From the NCBI GenBank assembly GCA_009774655.1, contig VSOD01000146.1, positions 1 through 9,247 on the forward strand: a DNA stretch of 9,247 nucleotides, given 5' to 3'. This DNA comes from Lachnospiraceae bacterium (GTDB taxonomy: Bacteria; Bacillota_A; Clostridia; Lachnospirales; Lachnospiraceae). Positions 4,917 to 9,247 of the stretch are shown piece after piece. The position numbers were made by a program, and so were the translations under genes. Within the stretch, counting starts at the first letter, position 1. Each line of letters starts with the position of its first letter. Below the pieces are notes generated by a model that worked only from the letters and a program-made list of their open reading frames with translations, ran no database searches and was not told where the DNA came from.

Positions 4917-4966
4917 GTGATGGCAACAATAGAAACAGACCATAGAACACAAGGGATCATGACAAG

Positions 4967-5482
4967 ATGGAGCAGGAGTTTGCGAGAGAACTGAGGTGGA
5001 ACAATCTGGCGGCGGAATATCAGACGATGCTGTACCGGGTTGCTTTTGCCAATATGCATAACCGGGCGGATGCCGAGGATGTGGTGCAGGAGGCTTTTCT
5101 GCGTTATATGAAGGATGAGAAGCCGATCGCGAATAAGGAGCATGAGAAGGCATGGCTGATCCGGACGACGATCCATATCTGTATGGATATCTTAAAGAGC
5201 AGCTGGCGGCGGCGGACCGTGCCGCTGGAGGAATCCATGCCGGCGGCGTCGAGAGAGGTTTATCTGCCGTATCAGATCAGGGATGACAGGACGCTGGAGG
5301 CGGTGCTCAAATTGCCGGTGCATTACCGGAATGCCATCTATCTTTTTTATTACGAGGACTATTCGATACAGGAGATTGCCGGAGTCTTGAACGAAAAGGA
5401 AGGAACCATTAAGACAAGGCTGAGAAGAGGCAGAGAAGAGGTCAAAAAAATTCTTACGGAAGGGAGGCCAGAGAATTTATGA
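4967..5482 (+). CDS. ECF (group 4) RNA polymerase sigma factor
   Basis: This 171-residue sigma-70 family protein contains only regions 2 and 4. Region 2 shows DAEDVVQEAFLR (35-46), the core-binding and -10 recognition segment, and KAWLIRTTIHICMDILKS (61-78). Region 4 shows LPVHYRNAIYLFYYEDYSIQEIAGVL (116-141), then EGTIKTRLRRGREEVKKIL (145-163), the helix-turn-helix for the -35 element. The length and two-domain form fit an ECF sigma. These factors direct RNA polymerase to a small regulon and are usually held inactive by a membrane anti-sigma encoded downstream. Here the next gene overlaps by ATGA but encodes a soluble protein. The ribosome site before the ATG is weak (AAGGGA at 4951-4956). 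The target promoters cannot be told from this window. Confidence 0.93.
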   Translation: MEQEFARELRWNNLAAEYQTMLYRVAFANMHNRADAEDVVQEAFLRYMKDEKPIANKEHEKAWLIRTTIHICMDILKSSWRRRTVPLEESMPAASREVYLPYQIRDDRTLEAVLKLPVHYRNAIYLFYYEDYSIQEIAGVLNEKEGTIKTRLRRGREEVKKILTEGRPENL

Positions 5483-5985
5483 GCGTACAGGAAATCGGAG
5501 GCAGCGGCCAGAGCGGAAAAGAGCGGATTCAGGAGTATCCGGGCAGGAAGGCCAGAGAGCGTTCGGAGCGGTTTCAGGAAAGTCTGATGCAGAATCTGAA
5601 ATACCAGGGGAAGGCCAGGGAGCAGGACGACAGGGAAAAAGCCGGGAACGAAAGCCAGAGAATGGATGCTGTCAGCATGGAAAAGGGCAGGCTGGTCACG
5701 GGCCCGGGGATACGGGTGAATGCCGTAACGAGACGGGAAGCCGTGCAGGCTGCGGAGGTGAGGCATATGAGCTATGAAGAAAGCGATAACATTGAGATTG
5801 CCGTGACGGAAGGCTATACCCTGAAAGGAAAGCTGGAGGGCAGCCAGGTCTATGTGGAAGCGAAATATGACGACGGCAGGCTGGAGGCCTATCAGGTAGA
5901 TACGGAACGGGTTTTGGCACAGACGCAGCACAGGATCGAGCGGTTTGCGGTGGAGACGGCGGAAGGGATGAAATGCAGATTATAA
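5479..5985 (+). CDS. Unknown soluble protein, translationally coupled to the ECF sigma
   Basis: I do not recognise this 168-residue protein. Its ATG overlaps the sigma factor stop (ATGA at 5479-5482), and GGGAGG lies about 11 nt upstream, so the two are almost surely translated together. Residues 1-65 are very rich in Lys, Arg, Glu, Gln and Gly, with no hydrophobic stretch, and look disordered or extended-helical. Residues 105-145 alternate as beta-strands (IEIAVTEGYTLKG, QVYVEAKYDDG), then a charged helix ends the protein. There is no transmembrane segment, no signal peptide and only one Cys, near the C-terminus. It does not show the zinc-binding HxxxCxxC anti-sigma motif. It could be a soluble regulator of the sigma factor or a structural protein it controls. 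Confidence 0.8.
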   Translation: MSVQEIGGSGQSGKERIQEYPGRKARERSERFQESLMQNLKYQGKAREQDDREKAGNESQRMDAVSMEKGRLVTGPGIRVNAVTRREAVQAAEVRHMSYEESDNIEIAVTEGYTLKGKLEGSQVYVEAKYDDGRLEAYQVDTERVLAQTQHRIERFAVETAEGMKCRL

Positions 5986-6010
5986 AGAAATAGAAAGAGA
6001 GGAAACGGGA

Positions 6011-6589
6011 ATGTTGGAAAACGGTGGATGCAGAACTTTTTATCCGATGAAAAGCAACATGGATTATGCGGCGCAGCAGATCAGGCAGTACAGCGAGACT
6101 GCGGCCAGGCGTCAGAAGATGGGGCTTCAGGGTGACGGTGCGGATCCCGACTCCTTTGCGGCCAAGCTGAAGAAGGCGGACGAATTCATAGCTTCCGGGG
6201 AATCCTGCGGGGCGACGGATTCTGTAGGAATCATCCTGCGGCAGATGAGGGAACCGGAAGCGGGCGAGAAGGTGAGTAAGACAGTATTTCACAATGGTGT
6301 CTGCGTGGTGGTAGAGAAGGATTATATGCGCGGCAACAGCATTACGGTGGGCGGCAGCGCGAATCCCAACTGGATCCATGTTGACACTTCGGTAGGTACG
6401 GTGCACATTGACCTGAATGATATCGAAAGTCTGATGCGGTGTCTGGATATGTTTTCGCCGGAGGATATCAACCTGATCCTGCGCAAGATCACCGAGGTGA
6501 GACAGTGCAAGGATGCCCTGCAGGAGATCGATCAGCTGCGAAACACGCCGGTGGAGCGTGCAAAAGAGAAGGAGGAAGAGGAGCAGTAA
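6011..6589 (+). CDS. Unknown soluble protein in the ECF sigma operon
   Basis: I do not recognise this 192-residue protein. AGAGAGGA (5996-6003) gives a good ribosome site 7 nt before the ATG. The N-terminal third is polar and helical (MDYAAQQIRQYSETAARRQ, FAAKLKKADEFIASGE). The middle looks beta-rich (KTVFHNGVCVVVEKD, SITVGGSA, VGTVHIDLND), then come two helices (IESLMRCLDMF, INLILRKITEVRQCKDALQEI) and a highly acidic, low-complexity tail. There is no membrane segment or export signal. It follows the previous unknown gene by 25 nt in the same direction, so the sigma factor and the two unknown proteins probably form one operon. In-frame ATGs at 6047 and 6059 are weaker alternative starts. No function is assigned. 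Confidence 0.8.
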   Translation: MLENGGCRTFYPMKSNMDYAAQQIRQYSETAARRQKMGLQGDGADPDSFAAKLKKADEFIASGESCGATDSVGIILRQMREPEAGEKVSKTVFHNGVCVVVEKDYMRGNSITVGGSANPNWIHVDTSVGTVHIDLNDIESLMRCLDMFSPEDINLILRKITEVRQCKDALQEIDQLRNTPVERAKEKEEEEQ

Positions 6590-6611
6590 GTTTTACTTGT
6601 CTGATTTCTGG

Positions 6612-6640
6612 TTGTTGGACGGGAATATTTGTGCTAAACT
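6612..6640 (+). promoter_or_regulatory. Extended -10 promoter of the pyridoxamine kinase gene
   Basis: A TG element (6632-6633) directly precedes the -10 box TAAACT (6635-6640), and a poor -35 box TTGTTG (6612-6617) lies 17 bp upstream. Transcription would start near 6646, about 20 nt before the ATG. The gene could also be read from the sigma operon, since no strong terminator was found between them. Confidence 0.5.
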
Positions 6641-6665
6641 GTGATGTGAAAGGAAATGACCAGAC

Positions 6666-7490
6666 ATGCAGAAGAAGATAGCGGTGATCAACGACATATC
6701 GGGATTCGGCAGATGCTCCGTCACGGCGACGCTGCCCATACTTTCTTATCTGGGAGTGCAGTGCTGCCCGGTGCCGACGGCGATTCTGTCCAATCATATG
6801 GGGTTTCCGCATTACTTCATTGATGATTATACCGACCGTATGAGGGTGTATATCGAGAACTGGCAGAAGCTGGGCCTGCGGTTTGAGGGCATTATGACGG
6901 GCTTTCTGGGATCGGCGGAGCAGATCGATATCGTGAAAGGATTTCTCCGCGATTTCTCGAAGGAAGACACGCTGGTGATCGTGGATCCGGTGATGGGCGA
7001 TCACGGGAGAATCTACGCTACTTATACTGAGGAGATGTGCACGGAGATGAAGCGGCTGGTGGCGCTTTGTGATATTACCACACCCAACCTGACGGAAGCC
7101 TGCAGGCTGACGGATACGCCCTACAGGGCGTCAGGCTGGCGGAAAAGAGAGTTGTACGACATGGCGCGGCAGATCTCTTCGTATGGCCCGTCGAAGGTGG
7201 TCGTCACCGGCATCCCGCAGGGGGAGTTTATAGCCAACTACATCTACGAGCAGGACAGGGAACCGCGGATCATCCGCACCCACAAGGTGGACGCGGAGCG
7301 CTCCTGTACGGGGGACGTGTTTACCTCGATCATCGCCGCGGACGGTGTGAACGGTGTGCCTTTTGACCGTTCCGTGCGCAAGGCATCCGGTTTTGTAAAG
7401 AAGTGCATCTTAAAGTCTGTGGAGATGGAGATTCCGAAGACGGACGGGGTGTGCTTCGAGGAAGTGTTATATCAGTTGAAAAGGGATTAA
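6666..7490 (+). CDS. pdxY: Pyridoxamine/pyridoxal kinase (ribokinase superfamily)
   Basis: This 274-residue cytosolic enzyme should phosphorylate pyridoxamine or pyridoxal with ATP in vitamin B6 salvage. The family layout is clear: N-terminal NDISGFGRCSVTATLPILSYLG (9-30), the TAILSNHMGF substrate region (38-47), VDPVMGD (106-112), TPNLTEA (139-145), and the anion-hole/catalytic segment SCTGDVF (213-219) with Asp217 as the likely base. The anion hole is normally GTGD; Cys replaces the first Gly here. Length is normal for the family. An AGGA ribosome site lies about 11 nt upstream. The gene stands after the sigma operon and before a convergent chemoreceptor, with its own promoter and terminator; no functional link to either neighbour is evident. 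The symbol follows the usual name for this family, but Firmicutes homologues also appear as pdxK. Confidence 0.9.
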   Translation: MQKKIAVINDISGFGRCSVTATLPILSYLGVQCCPVPTAILSNHMGFPHYFIDDYTDRMRVYIENWQKLGLRFEGIMTGFLGSAEQIDIVKGFLRDFSKEDTLVIVDPVMGDHGRIYATYTEEMCTEMKRLVALCDITTPNLTEACRLTDTPYRASGWRKRELYDMARQISSYGPSKVVVTGIPQGEFIANYIYEQDREPRIIRTHKVDAERSCTGDVFTSIIAADGVNGVPFDRSVRKASGFVKKCILKSVEMEIPKTDGVCFEEVLYQLKRD

Positions 7491-7496
7491 AGAAAG

Positions 7497-7537
7497 ACAG
7501 CAGGCAGGACTGTAAACGGTCCGTACCTGCTGTTTTT
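7497..7537. terminator. Shared bidirectional terminator between convergent genes
   Basis: ACAGCAGG (7497-7504) pairs with CCTGCTGT (7526-7533). Nested inside, GGACTG pairs with CGGTCC with one wobble, and TTTTT closes the plus-strand side. On the minus strand the hairpin is followed by CTTTCTTTA, a weaker but U-rich tail. It begins 6 nt after the kinase stop and ends just before the chemoreceptor stop codon on the other strand, so it can serve both transcripts. Confidence 0.85.
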
Positions 7538-7538
7538 A

Positions 7539-9247
7539 TCAGAAAGTCTCGAAGATCGAGGTGCCGGTTTCCAGCGTATCGGCGATCCGCTGGTTCTCCT
7601 GCATCTGATCGCTGATGGATTCCATGTCGCGAACAAGCAGCTGTGTGCTCTGGGCCGCGCCGTTTACGCCATGGGCGCCTTCGTCGATGGCCTGTGTGAT
7701 GGAACTGATGGAGGAGGCGATCTCGTCCATGGTCAGTTTCAGACGGTCGGTCTTGTCTGTAAATTCATTCATCACGTTCTCTATGTAGGCAGCGTTCTCG
7801 CGGTACTGTACGCCGCTTTGGACGAAATTGCCAAGCTCCGGCAGGATGGATTCGTTGAGGAACGAAACCAGATTGTCGGCATTTTTGATCAGGTTGTGAA
7901 CGGCATCGGTGACTACCTGGTTGATATCCCGGATCCTGCCCGCGGCCGCCTTGCTGTCCTCGGCCAGAATACGGATCTCCTCGGCCACGACCATAAAGCC
8001 GCGTCCGGCTGCGCCGGCACGTGCCGCTTCGATTGAAGCGTTGAGGGCAAGCAGATCAGTCTGCCCGGAAATGCTTAAGATGTCATTGGTGAGACTGTTG
8101 ACCTTGTCAACACTCCGGCTGTCTTCGATAGCGCTGTTTAAGACCTGCAGAATCCTGGATACCTGGCTGCCGGTCTCTTCCATATAAGTTCTGGCTCTGG
8201 ACTCCATCTGGTCGGCATTTGAGCGCATCTGCTTCGTATAACTGTTGATGCTTGTGGATTTCAGGGCGATCTCTTCCACCTCGGTCCGGATAGCAGCGGC
8301 GTTCTGGTTGATGATGCCTGCGGAATTGCCGACGTCGGACATGGTCGAGGCCAGCTGCTGGGTAACAGCGGACAGGTCGGAAGCGCTGTCATTGGAATTC
8401 TGCACGCTCCTTTGCACACCGGAGACCACATTTTCCATATTGTGGGTGTTCTCGATGATCATTTTCAGGATTTCCTGCAGCTTGTCGATAAAGGTGTTGA
8501 TACCGCGGCTTAAGTCTGCGATCTCGTCGCTGGAGCGGATGGTGATCCGTTGGGTCAGGTCGCCGTGTCCCTGATCCAGTCCGGCGATGATGGCGTTGAT
8601 CTCGTTCTTGGCACAGGCTATGGGTCTGACAACGCGTCTCAGGACGACGGTCAGGGCGATGAGCAGAGCAAAAATGCTGATGACCATGATCGTACCGTTG
8701 AGCAGCAGGGCGCGGAAATAGGTCTTGCCAAGAGCAGCGCGCGCCAGATCCGAATCATTCTGTGCATTGTTATTAAGCACGGAGATGGCATTCTGAATGT
8801 TCTCCGAGTACTGTGTGATCTCGCCGTTTGCCAGCTCGAAGGCGGCCTGGTTGCGGCCGGCTGCGCTGTAACCGAACAGCGTGACGATGGCGTATTTGAG
8901 ATTTTCATATTCTGACAGCAGTTTCTCGTAGCTTTGCGCATTCTCCGGGGAAATGGCAGCGCCGTATTCCAACAGCATATTATCCAGCAGAACTTCCTCG
9001 GCACGGATGGAATCCACCAGCTCCACCATGGTATCCAGATCCGTGGCAATGATGTGGGACAGCGCCATGGAATGCAGCCGCTGGGTCTCCCGCTGTATGT
9101 TGCTCAGATTGAAAATGCCTGTCATGTAGTCGTCCGCGATGGTGCTGGCGGTGCGGTTGACGCTCCGTATATTGTGGACGGCTACGCGATTGGATAGGTT
9201 GCAGACGAAGCTGGGCTCAAAAATAGGGAGCAGCGGGAAGAGGTTAT
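7539..9247 (-). CDS. Methyl-accepting chemotaxis protein (5' end outside window)
   Basis: The minus-strand frame stays open to the window edge, giving 568 visible residues. The ATG whose first base is at 9125 is internal, and the true start with the first membrane helix lies outside. Visible residues 1 to about 175 form a helical sensor region resembling a four-helix bundle ligand domain. A membrane helix follows (ALLLNGTIMVISIFALLIALTVV, about 179-201), then a HAMP domain starting at RPI (about 207-260) and the long cytoplasmic coiled coil. The hairpin tip that contacts CheA and CheW reads SGQTDLLALNASIEAARAG, then AAGRGFMVVAEE (about 393-422), which defines the family. It differs from the common form in GQTD for DQTN and AGAAGRGF for AGE-x-GRGF. 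The protein ends in IFETF, which fits the CheR-binding pentapeptide pattern. It should relay a chemical signal to flagellar motor control; the ligand is unknown. Confidence 0.93.
   Translation of the reverse strand, partial: NLFPLLPIFEPSFVCNLSNRVAVHNIRSVNRTASTIADDYMTGIFNLSNIQRETQRLHSMALSHIIATDLDTMVELVDSIRAEEVLLDNMLLEYGAAISPENAQSYEKLLSEYENLKYAIVTLFGYSAAGRNQAAFELANGEITQYSENIQNAISVLNNNAQNDSDLARAALGKTYFRALLLNGTIMVISIFALLIALTVVLRRVVRPIACAKNEINAIIAGLDQGHGDLTQRITIRSSDEIADLSRGINTFIDKLQEILKMIIENTHNMENVVSGVQRSVQNSNDSASDLSAVTQQLASTMSDVGNSAGIINQNAAAIRTEVEEIALKSTSINSYTKQMRSNADQMESRARTYMEETGSQVSRILQVLNSAIEDSRSVDKVNSLTNDILSISGQTDLLALNASIEAARAGAAGRGFMVVAEEIRILAEDSKAAAGRIRDINQVVTDAVHNLIKNADNLVSFLNESILPELGNFVQSGVQYRENAAYIENVMNEFTDKTDRLKLTMDEIASSISSITQAIDEGAHGVNGAAQSTQLLVRDMESISDQMQENQRIADTLETGTSIFETF

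Noticed and set aside
5359..6406. Long minus-strand frames (5359-5931 and 5696-6406) over the two unknown genes
   Set aside because: They overlap each other and the coupled plus-strand genes, lack ribosome sites, and have Pro/Arg/His-rich shadow composition. The plus-strand genes have ATGA coupling and good Shine-Dalgarno sites.
6590..6605. Small AGTAA/TTACT hairpin after the second unknown gene as a terminator
   Set aside because: The stem is only 5 bp, mostly AU, and no T-run follows.
7671..9197. Several plus-strand frames of 87-121 codons opposite the chemoreceptor gene
   Set aside because: All are antisense to a continuous chemoreceptor frame with clear HAMP and signalling-tip motifs, and none has independent support.
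1..9247. Search by eye for CRISPR arrays, IS elements with transposase, rRNA and riboswitches
   Set aside because: No regularly spaced repeats, transposase motifs or recognisable rRNA or riboswitch cores were seen. A covariance-model scan was not possible here.

Overview
The window looks like a chromosomal segment of a Gram-positive anaerobe of the class Clostridia, most likely a gut Lachnospiraceae-type organism. This is inferred from strong purine-rich Shine-Dalgarno sites, consensus TTGACA/TATAAT promoters, a YtrA-type GntR/ABC module, Firmicutes-style pyridoxamine kinase and chemoreceptor proteins, and moderately GC-rich genes separated by AT-rich spacers. No tool was run, so the taxonomy is a judgement from style.

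Layout. At the left edge, tRNA-Val(UAC) and tRNA-Leu(UAA) lie 3 nt apart and end in a strong intrinsic terminator (172-219). A CPBP/CAAX-type intramembrane protease (329-1258) follows with its own promoter. tRNA-Arg(ACG) (1348-1421) has a textbook promoter and a clean terminator. From about 1473 to 2500 the sequence becomes AT-rich and carries a two-gene toxin-antitoxin module: a small antitoxin (1785-2012) and a PIN-domain ribonuclease toxin (2017-2373). A 103-bp near-perfect inverted repeat sits between the module's promoter and the antitoxin start. The module ends in a strong terminator.

From 2549 the window holds a gntR (YtrA-like) - ABC ATPase - ABC-2 permease operon. Its promoter is framed by a perfect 16-bp inverted repeat whose arms each contain the palindrome AGTATATACT, a likely autoregulatory operator. 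After a terminator (about 4821-4866) comes an ECF sigma factor whose stop codon overlaps the start of an unknown soluble protein (5479-5985), followed by a second unknown soluble protein (6011-6589). No membrane anti-sigma factor is present. A pyridoxamine/pyridoxal kinase gene (6666-7490) with its own extended -10 promoter follows. It converges, through a shared hairpin terminator (7497-7537), on a methyl-accepting chemotaxis protein on the minus strand that runs off the right edge.

Most of this is ordinary housekeeping and regulatory content. The parts most worth a second look are the hairpin-led toxin-antitoxin module with no conventional toxin start codon, the twin-palindrome operator of the GntR/ABC operon, and the ECF sigma factor coupled to two unrecognised soluble proteins. 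No IS transposase, phage gene, CRISPR array or rRNA was seen.
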